Source: Candidatus Obscuribacterium magneticum
GTDB taxonomy: Bacteria; Elusimicrobiota; Elusimicrobia; F11
Direction of reading: 5' to 3'
Length of the DNA stretch: 64,000 nt
Assembly: GCA_020523905.1 (NCBI GenBank)
Contig: JAJAPZ010000001.1
Span: 120,799-184,798, forward strand
The notes under the pieces are model-generated. The model ran no database searches, was not told the DNA's origin, and was given only the letters and a program-made list of their open reading frames with translations. How positions within the stretch are numbered: position 1 is the first letter of the stretch; every line of letters begins with the position of its first letter. A program made the translations under genes and the position numbers. Positions 15,001 to 20,629 of this stretch are shown one piece after another.

Positions 15001-18000
15001 TACATAAGGTTCTCGGCCCCAATGGCTTCATTAGGATGTATGAGGGATGGTTGGAAGACATCGAGAAAGAATCAGCAGATGAAGGCTTGGCAGCCGACAA
15101 ACGAAACATAGAACGTAAATTAGAACTTATGAAACGGTGGATTGTATTGTTGAGGGAGCTGTCAATTCGCTGGTCGCGCAACAGGCCAATGCCAAAATCA
15201 GACGTGCAATCCATCGCGCAGGCGGTTGGCCTGGAGGCTCTCATCAAACCCGACACGTTGTTCCTCCTGCATATCGGGAAAGGATTGCGAATTGGAGAGC
15301 CTCATGGATCAAGAACGCACGAGCTTTTCAATGCCGTCTTCCGAGAATTGGGCGTGAATATGGTTTATCTCCCTTATGAGGTGGCTGATGAAGCCCAACT
15401 TGATCGGGTTCTTGAGTGGTACCGAAACGATCCGCGATTCATCGGATTCGATACAGGCGCTCCTTATAAAGATCTTGTGGAAAAACAACTTGACTTTCAG
15501 CGAGATGCCGGAGCCCCCGGGAGTGGGTGTGATTTCGTTCACAAAGGGAATGACGGAACCATCTTCGGTGGAAACGAACTGGGAGAAGCCTGGGTAGGAT
15601 GGTACACGCGTGATGTCGCCGCCTTGGAAGGGAAAAAGGTCATGATCCTGGGTGGAGAAGGAGTTACCGGTAATTCTATTGCTGAAGCCTTAATCAATCA
15701 AGGAATCGCTGCCCTGTCTTTTACCGGATTGGACGGAAGGAGGGGGCGGGCCCTCGAAGAACGGTTGAAAGGAAGAGCCCATCAAATTCCTATTAACTTT
15801 GTCCCTGTTCAAAGTGAAGATGAAATCCTTCGTCTGGCGCAGGACGCGGATGTGATCATAAACGCCACGGGTGTCGGAAAGGACGATCCTAATCGAACCC
15901 CTCTATCGGAGCGAGTCCACCAGATTCTCAAAAAAGGAGCGGTGGCGGTTGATTTGAATTACCGACCTCCGACCAATGCCTTCCTGGAGAAGGCCAAAGC
16001 GCGAGGGCTCCGCACCGAAAATGGTGGAGGCCTCCTTCTCGAAGTGAACGCGCGGTACGCGGCAAGAATCCTCTTGGGTTTAGACCTGGGATCGGGAAAA
16101 ACATTTCCCGAGTTAACCGCCCAAGCGTCTCGAATAATGGAGAGGGAAATCAGTTCGCTTCCTCCCACAACCCGCGGCAGCTCTGGATGGAAGAATAAAA
16201 TAATTGGGGCCCTCTTGATGATGGGGATATTGGGCGCCCTCATGGTCGGGTCGGTCCTCGTAATCATGCCCATCGTCAGGACGCTCTCCGATATCTTTTC
16301 ACGGCTTCCAACTTCTTCCTATACGCTGACCCTGGCTCTTTTGGGGGGTGTGCTAACAGGAAACCAGTTGGTGAATAGAATCAGAAGCATGCGGCTCAGC
16401 GATCCATCGTTCAGAAAACAACTGGATGAACTCCAACAAGCCTGGGCTGTCCATCCGGAATCGATAGAGAAAGCCAGAGACGAGGTGGCAGAGAAACTCA
16501 ATGAATTAATCACGACGGGACGAATTAAAAACGATGAAAAAGCTGTCAACTGGGTCGTCACGATTCTGTCGGCCGACCCCCGCGACGCAGCGACCCGGGA
16601 CCTATTGAAAAAAATAATTCTCTTTCTCGTTCGCGAGTTTGGAATTTACGTCGGAGGGCTAATAGACCCGAAGGAAGTTCAAGCTCAGGAGGCCCGAAGA
16701 ATCGCTCGGGGTCTCGCCGGGGGCACGGGCTTTGAAGGCGAATTGGAATCTTTAATCCTGGAAATTAATAAATACAAGAAAGACAAACTGTTGTTCGAAC
16801 GAATTGAACAAGAGACCGGCTATAGTTTCCCCGAGCTGGCCGCGGAGCTGAACTTCACAAAGATGAGAATGCCCCCGAACTTTAAAAATCCGCGCGGCCT
16901 CATCCAATCCCTAATGCATAAGGCGAGCAAGCCCAAATTGGTTCGGGTCTTTGGATCGGTCGGAGAAGCCTTCTCACGGCTGCTGGAGACCATAAACAAG
17001 TCGCCCGAATTTGTTGAGAAGCTAATTGTGTTCCAAGCCATATTCGAGTCGCTCCGGCTCAAAAAACTTGCAAGGGGCAACCCTGAAATTGCTCCTTTGC
17101 CCTTTCAATCGGATTCAGAAAATCCGAAAAATGACAAGGCCCCCTTTGTGGACATCGGGAGTTGTCAGGTGGCCATCTTCTCTTTCCCCGATCTTGTGGA
17201 TTCCCATCGAAAAGTCACTTTCATCAATCCCGACATCAAATGGGGGGGATTTCTGAAAAAAGCCAGCCACGTCTTCGGCTTAGAAAATCAGGTTCAAATC
17301 CTCGAATCAAAACTCAATAAAGTTGGAGAACATTTCACCAAGGAAAGTATTGGAATCCTGCATTTGGGAATCGAGAACTTTAGCTGGACTGAGGCCACAC
17401 CGGCGTGGGTGCGCCAAACGGCGGAGTTGGTACAGCCCGGCGGTCGGATCGTCATCCCAACGGATCTTCCGCTTCAAAACCGTGACATGGATGCCGACGC
17501 CATTCTTCGGGGCATTGGGAGGCCGGATATTCAAAATCTCATTCGCCTGCATCAAATGGAGCTCATTGACCGCGGGCAAGGGTGGAAGGTCCAGATCGGG
17601 CATATCGGAAAGGATGGCCGCTTCGTTCCTCGCGTCACCTTGCAAAACAAGGAAGAGGATGCCACAATCCTATTTGTTTTCACGAAAGGGAAAGCGCAAA
17701 ACGGGACATCTCAATCTCAAATCCGATCCGCCGCCATTGTTGAGGCTTTATTGAAAGAAACGCCGTTGAACCTCGGTGTGGGTTCATCGGGACAAACAAA
17801 GGCGGACTTCGTCATTGTCGATTCGTCCTTGGAAAGTCAACTGCCGCTGTTGGCCGCGCGCCTCAATCCGAATAGAGTGACCACACTGGTTTGTGAAACG
17901 GAAGACATCACAGGGCAACTCACGGGACTGGCGGCCGGAAATCCGAACGCGATCGTCATTGACGGCACCCCATCAAAAGCTTTCACATCGGAGGGAATCT

Positions 18001-18275
18001 ATCTTCACAACCTGGAGCGATTCCTCCTCGGTTCATACCGGGTGCCGCCCGACTTGAGAGAATTCTTCCGGAAGAAAGTCCCCATGAAGATATTCTCATC
18101 CAAGGATGCCGTGCCGCGCTTCAATTTCGACGGGTTGGAGGCGGGGTCGGTCTTCCTTGAAAACAATTCCATCTATGTTCTGCTGGATGAATTCCTGAAC
18201 ATCTTCCGGGCGCTGTATGCGCCGAGACTGAAAATCCTTATCGACAGCGCCACGGCCGCCGCCAAAGCGGCTTAA
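3..18275 (+). CDS. Giant multidomain membrane protein, 5' end outside the window
   Basis: A single uninterrupted frame runs from base 3 to the TAA at 18275. The TTG at 180 is only the first start-like codon, and the frame upstream is open and protein-like, so the real start lies outside. Counting from 180, I see a GHKL-type ATPase domain (N-box HNALDN at 80-85, DRGAGF at 116-121, GKGVGL at 147-152). Trp-rich multi-TM modules lie at about 705-852 and 1354-1502 (duplicates of each other), with other TM clusters near 2087-2230, 3360-3410, 3830-3980, 4455-4570 and 5337-5400. Between them are a WD40-like propeller (3477-3794), a PEP-synthase/PPDK ATP-binding-like domain (4019-4284), a TrmB-like SAM methyltransferase fold (4618-4794), a shikimate-dehydrogenase-like domain (5031-5304, Lys5097 kept) and a second Rossmann methyltransferase-like domain (about 5650-5770). 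Large stretches are unrecognised. The soluble domains appear strung between membrane anchors. The role is unknown; the enzyme domains may be sensory or degenerate. Confidence 0.85.
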   Translation, partial: SICAAPPRHKEKERHYRYFKKCFQYIVAAARKWFRDRPGSEAYEGPLAWTGLPKSDQEALQSLWSGLSWTAEGRLELSCRKNMARLQELFFTHRGFNRDFQSIAAGTFNELEKRANEAFEKIRALMNASELETSQRMAHNALDNLLKHGEGKGAFLMRLKFMDEKHATFTFILLDRGAGFVSEDGLHVPIHEAVKHGVSFRNLAQGKGVGLYEIFSRADDMGLLTVDRCEAVPQAYFWKKGDPEEVPWTSAPVPSGTLLAFRKRITHQLPAHQLQNAYPVSENPLGWLQECMFHLKEGGRILGEDSRWSGVVKKIEGSRSQILSLLDISKIELSDHREVPARNIERNFDTVYQIQAGLERLIMDVESNHHLTDTNKSALESLHAAGKLLEQFVDYVRTARSRPGQFELEFEPSPVLGPYNEAIFTQFIRDTRVVEKTLRRLYGQHARALAIKKVSIAYYHSGSNRVAYAWHVTFRNPSFPPMNLIMKASLRNGESEIIHQTQARLAKFLLGNPNDFIGVLPDGRVVVTGPLFTGPNFQEILIDHYSGRNRLHTTSGQLFAIQTEIVRVCVETWMKLGGHFISDPNPSQFVVKITDGKSPNIRVWLIDKGGLSSTGNPGIDNLVLVPRGESELAIALEKSEETLIDDYNGLANEGRIREFINDAIERFEPKRLIFRLIGNMNLDDLPPSHQFEYSLDPKALVLGVRKALGKDGACSFWRNYLLTRVDFDAFRCEKVDLIDAEVNRFLADPIGYWEEGKAMGSGSTLVANRTRAVAARRGWTNRFWTEVLFAPDYEFVTSFRPDVFLPDHPGPWWKHALRTVGLSAIHAFVLSVPVLITWGSGLLFTHSFAEILIYALGYSAIGVTLGMALINPWLQLRWWQKALLFSVYLPNVLGHGLYNLIFRLAPLTAEEPRGLDPDSKTREDLEVAQLITKAAEKVVPEIISAQNSALPLTDEEIARSFWSKIHATVRPQQMELVRCVLGSLLAATGKGLPLVTSSARRDSSPFLQQILEAAGRNPESRKGGMTRRLFMEIVAMMGRAGGAPVNSASPLIEKWISGEENRKKIVEHIRPMLVQIIQSAFARRQIISRPSSDPRFVVSRGDERWKIAGELSGLAYHPFVPIEITNDPVKTKLFESVWGPLGRSFEKELHAWVTGNNSTVVDLWTLAKKITDVESFKGEPKEPDPQRPYGWRTLAQVWMQDVYISYVSQSSRAQSVFFDMSRYPYHPDRRAGWELVSIVDGLIAGGFHSTGTGSGMEALKRVWIRWDELNTSIKALLISLSPEEAQNWSKAIPSSERFSIRPPTSHGQPMTAIDYLERHLQNEIKRVKRDLAEIKRAGYDDVLRKVFRPEGYFTSNKNERKLLNDGERLMNRKDELEARLATVLTWKKALAKGSEAKGSGLVVTRPDPFASFGLIANRTRGQAERRGLNPYGFRTEVLFAPDYEFIATFRPDVLLPDHPGPLWKHILRAVGFSLIQTFVFSVPLLTTWGTGLLFTGSTAEILIYTLGYFAIGVAFGLALANPWLQLRWWQKALLFSVYLPNVFGHMLYNLVFRFAPLTLEEKPATGTDPIAIFKSEIRGKLVELSKSLKQMRFQSYGNDNKRILKILSQTTELRHDLAKFIEEKGDPKLDTLKDYLAGVIPPRRLTRMEHYFGEEEPWRVRLTYRRDYTAEIIDIFVESIDGNPQLLEAPSHDRSFINRIIDKAKVRAELNRAGATSMFPFYLDVGYGRPSAPLPSQKEIDEFSRKGWDLQFKWMDQFTISNDQYQLKKRVNAWGHFFQGIGKNILDVFEASMEIGGRDAEIEQVLRSRLEDLREIVDVTPLPEASAEYWVWLNEEAERLRKLDRDLTRRQQWICLLAGENTQEFLEYVKVFRQKTEQFYLGITQLIAEAKETPSTEGVSPADQIQATTPLSAASWQPTEEDRDKARAFISYVMEKRRSGDLSGAGRIYMDIIGESANRPRVFKALALEFPDIAASLLVSVRSNRHMEWSWTLQEGGFIDVEMVAALFNRGLELYRQQSLIPFPGGEFDPRYDVYTGNFGALMGYFEKEFSHRILRQLSGENDENFVTLVNAMVFFLLFGLDVQDVRKPYADKVRELFREIPRERVQSVWPQLSEGAKDYLPRIIPGITPADLDPSKNEGGTPALNTINLIGAGAIVLTLIILGIIGWPTPWATQRADVLAAILLVSLAVHAGAHWALVGFQWWARPHFFQGRICNPWWDGWPGIAASSGLTAASLIWLLIDPSSAPITVPLSMINLIFSLSPGDWADFRWRDVTDSIRMAFHRPSWGLIGLLWKHRNYFIGDDALDRAIEVYSRLDERHQQMFFKTVFDLLYHPAAAPALARLARLPIIVPRYMRPILEFIVWRNPHPLYTVNMVAKDIRFDEEGQVASFLRTGGNRLYDREEDRRRIAHLPTERLVGEALAAIGREFAFNNEALETLFGATLEFAREQAPDREALFQNVLMMEENATGMTTEWHIGLILKTLFLRPDISDEDLFEKLFQTVQWIDLQRGDLRRLSTEQRTAMIITAILDQAQQLPADQSRRVNDWALRLLLNNGASQPPPLALEHQKELEDPILKEINFDQPLPEAVNTAKKRVYQELESLKALLKSIFENINQGPLTSELFELEFRHREQEIADIQSRYRSARSTYHVLVAIKHIRDVNQFKAQARFFARLNAHFSPDCGACEDSVLAFIEAFAEISWKRPLSCQAFPIGGWAHKIVAVSGLEGMDEPLGVDIASGQFPGYDKISIGSLDAYAKRLQETIDAGRSDYIEITEKVSLRFAQLLVYVGDRFGVPIDVSEIERGRQVLTTDKQTQEERSSIIPSFLISEQETKRWAEMYEGLRRRGVTDETLGHFTERIEAAQQGGDEKTLLDTALVLIASAHDGVMQTIAKLISDFPVQDWLKALAMPSLYHGANEASLALRTAFGATDPWAVQTREYSYLEGEREVHYSLSMPEAFFNGGELSAYGDELIKFLNTFLPLVAIGERFEVQLLDTDKLKESPFEVGLGSFSDKLMDSYDLVEEFKDLPNVVIIANDASQHPSPGAASDALYLGRVLVETREYDGVVFRAPFPMITQRRVQEAIYEAARHHVRVLDIEPIVMDYISPYRHDPEHRTLREKRSLRDANEWAYSVLKGTLKKVEELEERIARYGYDDYFFCLREGCLFSYGREGHEWDYLGKEYLKGDKTWVEYWIEDKVVETTASVDVGGGTLEVDYEFPIGLTGTKRLGEEGFEIIVLSKKFLRAIGTRDDFREPAMAVQVIGADNVTLRDLNSIYDPPDVLHKYDRSSWPPYTPQLRIISYTPDIELEDTGEFEGPLSLLVNRLPRPPYRHPDKTYLNVPLFLLKQPEMIDILHRMLEQKFESLNLMDFYKSSSLDPSRPEELIQILKRALLLKQEQDGQNRYQGRLKWDDSQKAFAVTLNDSDGRMVKTSDVSHFDAGTSDEKGKDADSELSLLKNEFYRRHLAGLETIVFGVVPVGVPLSAFLAFLVAHGTIHPSVILLLMTINVGVLLAAIFHLRRRPPVPTKKRQGKTETTEPMTIKFSPDLVDNAFIFEADGQLQVAYVTDWRNGRRQRPSLAVYDPQADLSVSIHETRRPDIYPFVDQNSHLIGASNNDGKVRVYDLQNRQPVGSIDVQPERLIKPTLSPDGKWVAGGNRYGDGQLWDVSSGRLLRSFPGHTDKVGPTVITRSDLLITGSRDKTIRFWDLKNISNEGIVRGFPFVVMDLALTSDEKFLAAGTLDGTVGIFEIQGASLKLVKTLNTGINLALLMGLDRRQAGIWSLSFSPDGRQLVAGVVAHPDGALVSWDLNSPTDSPSYMALAEGKYLHAVHWYKNGIAVASDRGIFQIFPSPGPANCWISAQAGPEEFRLTRLGTRQRLLLPGFSSSHDRKEHSIYIRFLLLSMPLIGLFAWSAIYFGYYNQTALSWFAAANTVFLFITGLWINKPLFVRLHTVTRGERKRLKPEALKEISARRAMAVDQLRKVFFGSFLLAGAPGLLLGWSPWAPLLIAGILAVLAHYVNDWLFQWKEIHPDRAPPGAEKVWAPAWLRLPQTLFRVLFFARLGRAELSLGDQGGQSDRQKIIYVNSPEIPPRDVLGEKPYKLLVLAGKGFNVPPFFVVKTKGDGTLELNEELQTAFDQLKKPDIARSAHRDEGREYPFSGVFISYPNIKRMEEAPEQVFAKLEKKFVLPKWTFDTIEPEGLQAAYHLMVRAAKEDPSVAEYLKDHGITKFDPNQMNLIVMEQLDIELFGMFITSDQTNPDIMHIHYEHRKSKEKHHRFFRGGIVKYNKRTHQLEDDVKEDRTRRALILFGETATKIEEVFGVQQVELAFAGDQVYVLQSRDIKLKVPANLHRFEAYQTLFHDAHAVGFGYFPNIPIIVIDRTDKTTSLRHSRNKFYDLRKALLEMQGRYSQYALLIIDADHIILNPSTMEPELSFLNGLIKKASVVIRGKKVSQNIGHGDFRTADSQTGVMIWNKESAHSLRERFGFDRGEGEAVSKRIVSGDSINVLSNHDGVFVWPAKEKEQEPPEQNSGTASLLFILSGNVWLGLIGMAGEMWGIPQMWNAFTPQAAVGILFGFFLLHILPGWIAKIIPRAPPFVHVGFVDALRIGLVIVLYPLTIYLSPPAYLPFLLWLPRLVQLVNDLHLMRPIIRKHAPLGTRTNFLVIPYTGQSVDWPQVFGNDQPIVVDIGFGNSSFLTAEAQRHPEKNFVGIEFPKEDGGEVDKETLVSIVEDFLSPTNNVRLILHTAREALEAFKDWEVSEFLLLFPCPMDKQNKKETIEFWKGMLPTLLKKLRPDGRIILASEHYKTSEIFRTFFRNRKCQVQAVVIGTERPADPATTFGVFLTDSLYFTSFRRSFQKTIYLTEVRRQKGPKVYAHSRTGEIITSDGFTFDDYLEILREEISGTPNADNVDSLYDLRNHKLPEEYAPIIERSSIMSLEELAKEFSYLIENNGGYIKAPVQNTQLKEYYGRFSGSEKLKAYLDNVSDVLNKSKSYGWIDTIHKVLGPNGFIRMYEGWLEDIEKESADEGLAADKRNIERKLELMKRWIVLLRELSIRWSRNRPMPKSDVQSIAQAVGLEALIKPDTLFLLHIGKGLRIGEPHGSRTHELFNAVFRELGVNMVYLPYEVADEAQLDRVLEWYRNDPRFIGFDTGAPYKDLVEKQLDFQRDAGAPGSGCDFVHKGNDGTIFGGNELGEAWVGWYTRDVAALEGKKVMILGGEGVTGNSIAEALINQGIAALSFTGLDGRRGRALEERLKGRAHQIPINFVPVQSEDEILRLAQDADVIINATGVGKDDPNRTPLSERVHQILKKGAVAVDLNYRPPTNAFLEKAKARGLRTENGGGLLLEVNARYAARILLGLDLGSGKTFPELTAQASRIMEREISSLPPTTRGSSGWKNKIIGALLMMGILGALMVGSVLVIMPIVRTLSDIFSRLPTSSYTLTLALLGGVLTGNQLVNRIRSMRLSDPSFRKQLDELQQAWAVHPESIEKARDEVAEKLNELITTGRIKNDEKAVNWVVTILSADPRDAATRDLLKKIILFLVREFGIYVGGLIDPKEVQAQEARRIARGLAGGTGFEGELESLILEINKYKKDKLLFERIEQETGYSFPELAAELNFTKMRMPPNFKNPRGLIQSLMHKASKPKLVRVFGSVGEAFSRLLETINKSPEFVEKLIVFQAIFESLRLKKLARGNPEIAPLPFQSDSENPKNDKAPFVDIGSCQVAIFSFPDLVDSHRKVTFINPDIKWGGFLKKASHVFGLENQVQILESKLNKVGEHFTKESIGILHLGIENFSWTEATPAWVRQTAELVQPGGRIVIPTDLPLQNRDMDADAILRGIGRPDIQNLIRLHQMELIDRGQGWKVQIGHIGKDGRFVPRVTLQNKEEDATILFVFTKGKAQNGTSQSQIRSAAIVEALLKETPLNLGVGSSGQTKADFVIVDSSLESQLPLLAARLNPNRVTTLVCETEDITGQLTGLAAGNPNAIVIDGTPSKAFTSEGIYLHNLERFLLGSYRVPPDLREFFRKKVPMKIFSSKDAVPRFNFDGLEAGSVFLENNSIYVLLDEFLNIFRALYAPRLKILIDSATAAAKAA
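2296..2736 (+). repeat. Internal duplication, copy 1 (Trp-rich 4-TM module)
   Basis: This stretch encodes about 147 residues of the giant protein. It begins with ANRTRA and contains VLFAPDYEF, FRPDV and LPDHPGP, then membrane segments ending in LLFSVYLPNV. It is closely similar in protein and DNA to 4241-4686, so it is a segmental duplication about 1.95 kb apart. The segment just upstream starts with GGGGTCAGG, which also occurs at the palindrome preceding copy 2. Confidence 0.85.
4186..4233. repeat. REP-like perfect palindrome inside coding sequence
   Basis: Arms 4186-4204 and 4215-4233 are perfect 19-nt inverted repeats around a 10-nt loop. The arms carry GGGGTCAGGTCT and its complement, a sequence style typical of dispersed REP hairpins. 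The 48-nt unit is exactly 16 codons and has no stop in the giant frame, so it is read through as a short Gly/Ser/Pro-containing linker just before the second copy of the TM module. Confidence 0.85.
4241..4686 (+). repeat. Internal duplication, copy 2 (Trp-rich 4-TM module)
   Basis: Second copy of the module at 2296-2736, with shared landmarks ANRTR, VLFAPDYEF, LPDHPGP and WLQLRWWQKALLFSVYLPNV. Hydrophobic stretches are conserved, while soluble flanks differ. A palindromic repeat (4186-4233) lies immediately upstream of the copy boundary. Confidence 0.85.
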
Positions 18276-18284
18276 GAGATAGGT

Positions 18285-18290
18285 TATAAT
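18285..18290 (+). promoter_or_regulatory. Perfect TATAAT -10 box close to a start codon
   Basis: A consensus TATAAT ends 6 nt before the ATG of the SGNH-like gene. No convincing -35 hexamer is visible at 16-18 nt spacing. If used, transcription would begin at or next to the ATG, giving a nearly leaderless mRNA. No Shine-Dalgarno sequence is visible here, which fits that idea. Confidence 0.4.
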
Positions 18291-18296
18291 GCCAGT

Positions 18297-19460
18297 ATGA
18301 ATCCACATATAAAGAACGGGAAACATCGACGCCGATGGCCGGGGCTCTTCTTGACCGGCCTCATCGGGCTCGCCTTGGCCCTCTTTCTGGCTGAATCGAT
18401 CAGCCGGTTTGTGTTTAAAAAAAACGTCGAGGCTTTGGCGATGTCGGATTCCGACCTTTATTACTACTACGACAAAGACGGGGTCCGGCACCACATCCCG
18501 AACAAAGTCGGCTACGAGCGGATGTGGAATGGCGACGGCAAGGCCGAATTCCGCATCAACTCGCTCGGCTTCCGCGGGGGGGAGATATCCATCCCCAAAC
18601 CGCCGGGGACAACCCGGATTTTATTTCTCGGCGATTCCATCACCCTGGGAGGGCGTCTCCCGCAGGAGGTCATCTTTGTCGAACGGGTCGCTCAGAAGCT
18701 GAAGGCCAAATTGAAAAACTTTATTGAGGTGATCAATGCCGGCACCGGAGATGTCGGGCTACTTGAAGAAGAGGAGACGCTCAAAACCAAGGGACTGAAC
18801 TTGTCACCCGATGTGGTCATTCTCTGCTGGTACTTAAACGATGGCCGTCCGCCGGTGGGATTCCCGGAGGAAACGATTTATAAAAATCCCGCCATTCGTT
18901 GGTTCAATGAACAAGGGATCCTCAAGAAGAGTTATCTTTTCGGCTTTTTGTACGACGCCATGCGGCGTTTTCTCGTCAAAAGGCAAATTGGATTGATGGA
19001 TTCGAAAAATAGGCGCTTTGACTGGGCGGAGCCGTACATGAAAGGGGAGTGGGTCAACGATCCGAAAGCGTTCGAAGAGCTGATCCGCTTGGCCCGTTAT
19101 GACTGGGGCGATGCGTGGAATGAAAAGAGCCAAATCATGATGTTTCAGAAAATTAAAAGCCTACGCGACATGACGGTCGCTCGAAACGCCCGCTTTGGCG
19201 TGGTGGCCCTTCCGCTTCACGCTCAAATCTACGCGGCGTTTGAGGCCCCTCTTGTGGACGCTCCTCAAACGAAACTTATCGAATTTTGCCGTCAAGAAAA
19301 CATCCCCTGCCTCAATCTCCTGCCGGCTTTAAGAAAACACAAGGCGGAGGCGCTTTTTTACGATAACTGCCATTACACCCCGCGCGGCAACGAAATTGTC
19401 GCGGAAGAAATTTTCCACCAAGCCGCCACTCTTTTGTCGACGGAAAAAGGGGTTTTTTAG
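18297..19460 (+). CDS. Membrane-anchored SGNH/GDSL-like hydrolase
   Basis: 387 residues. A basic N-terminus is followed by one membrane segment (about residues 14-33, rich in Leu/Ala), so the rest probably faces the periplasm. The SGNH block I nucleophile motif is seen as LFLGDSIT near residue 105. A central NAGTGDVG segment resembles the oxyanion block, and the C-terminal DNCHYTPRGN carries the Asp/His pair expected of block V. These families hydrolyse or transfer acyl/acetyl esters on glycans and lipids; the substrate is not visible. It starts 21 nt after the giant ORF and is followed after 14 nt by the glycosyltransferase gene, so an envelope-lipid or polysaccharide role is plausible. Confidence 0.75.
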   Translation: MNPHIKNGKHRRRWPGLFLTGLIGLALALFLAESISRFVFKKNVEALAMSDSDLYYYYDKDGVRHHIPNKVGYERMWNGDGKAEFRINSLGFRGGEISIPKPPGTTRILFLGDSITLGGRLPQEVIFVERVAQKLKAKLKNFIEVINAGTGDVGLLEEEETLKTKGLNLSPDVVILCWYLNDGRPPVGFPEETIYKNPAIRWFNEQGILKKSYLFGFLYDAMRRFLVKRQIGLMDSKNRRFDWAEPYMKGEWVNDPKAFEELIRLARYDWGDAWNEKSQIMMFQKIKSLRDMTVARNARFGVVALPLHAQIYAAFEAPLVDAPQTKLIEFCRQENIPCLNLLPALRKHKAEALFYDNCHYTPRGNEIVAEEIFHQAATLLSTEKGVF

Positions 19461-19474
19461 TAACGTAACGTCCG

Positions 19475-20629
19475 ATGAGACCTAAAAACGTGATTCTTTT
19501 CCTCTATATGGTGGCCAAGACCGGCCACCAAAAGGCCGCCGAAGCCATCATGGAGGCGGTGTCGTGCATGGATCCGCGCGTGGACTGCGTGAGCCTGGAT
19601 GCGGTCAATCACGCCTACCCCCTGATCGGGAACGTCTTCTATCGGATGTACATTCAAATGCTCAAACGCGCCCCTGTCATCTGGGATTATCTTTACGACA
19701 ACCCCGATGTCGAGGAAGCAACCCGCGACGCCCGGGGGCTCCTCACTCTCATCAGCTCCTTCCGGACGCAAAAGATATTGCGCGAGTACCATCCGCTGGC
19801 GGTCGTCTGCACACAAGCCGTCCCCGCCATTGCCATGGCTTCGGAGAAAAAACGGGGGAAAACAAAAGTGCCCCTCATTTGTGTCATCACGGACTACGGG
19901 GTGCACAGCTACTGGATCCACCCTGAAATCGACCTTTATCTGGTCGCTCATGAAGACATCCGGAAAGACCTTGTCAATAAAGGAATCGATCCGAACCGGA
20001 TCCGCGTGACGGGCATTCCCATCATGCCGCGGTTTGGGGAAACGACGAATCAGATCGAAGCGCGGACGAAGCTCCGCCTCAATCCCGCCAAAAAAACTCT
20101 CTTGGTGACGGGGGGAAGCCACGGCCTGGGATCCCTCGATAAGGTCGTGGACGCCCTCAAAACCATCCCCATGCACTTTCAAATGATGATTGCGTGCGGT
20201 TCCAACCACGGCATTCACAGAAAGATCCTCAAATTAACCCGCGGCATGGACAACGTCCATGTTTACGGCTACGTCAAAGACCTCACCCCCATGATGAGCG
20301 CGGCCGACATCCTCATCACCAAACCGGGGGGATTGACGTGTTCGGAGGCCCTGGCCCTCCAGCTGCCCTTGATTGTGACCAATCCGATACCAGGACAGGA
20401 AGAGCGGAACGTCAATTTTCTTCTGCGCCATCACGTGGCGGCCCTGGCGCGCACATCGGACGAGCTGATTCATGCGGTGAGCGATCTCCTCCGGCATCCC
20501 AAAAAAATCATGCAGCTGCGCGCCCGGGCGCGGCTGGTGTCCAAGCCCTATTCCGCGTGGGAGTCGGCCCGCCTCATTTTTGATCTCATCAATCGTCGGG
20601 GCACCTTCAGCCAAAAAAATGGCGAGTGA
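19475..20629 (+). CDS. MGDG synthase/UgtP-like glycolipid glycosyltransferase
   Basis: 384 residues in the two-domain GT-B layout. The N-terminal domain matches the MGDG-synthase type: KTGHQKAAEA near residue 15, then VCTQAVPAIA and VITDYGVHSYWIHP. The C-terminal GT28-like domain contains LLVTGGSHGLG and the nucleotide-sugar-binding stretch ITKPGGLTCSEALA, ending NPIPGQEERN. Enzymes of this family move a sugar from a UDP-sugar onto diacylglycerol at the inner membrane; donor and acceptor cannot be read from the sequence. No clear ribosome-binding site precedes the ATG. The 3' end overlaps the start of the acyltransferase gene, so the two are probably co-translated and act on envelope lipids. 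Confidence 0.85.
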   Translation: MRPKNVILFLYMVAKTGHQKAAEAIMEAVSCMDPRVDCVSLDAVNHAYPLIGNVFYRMYIQMLKRAPVIWDYLYDNPDVEEATRDARGLLTLISSFRTQKILREYHPLAVVCTQAVPAIAMASEKKRGKTKVPLICVITDYGVHSYWIHPEIDLYLVAHEDIRKDLVNKGIDPNRIRVTGIPIMPRFGETTNQIEARTKLRLNPAKKTLLVTGGSHGLGSLDKVVDALKTIPMHFQMMIACGSNHGIHRKILKLTRGMDNVHVYGYVKDLTPMMSAADILITKPGGLTCSEALALQLPLIVTNPIPGQEERNVNFLLRHHVAALARTSDELIHAVSDLLRHPKKIMQLRARARLVSKPYSAWESARLIFDLINRRGTFSQKNGE

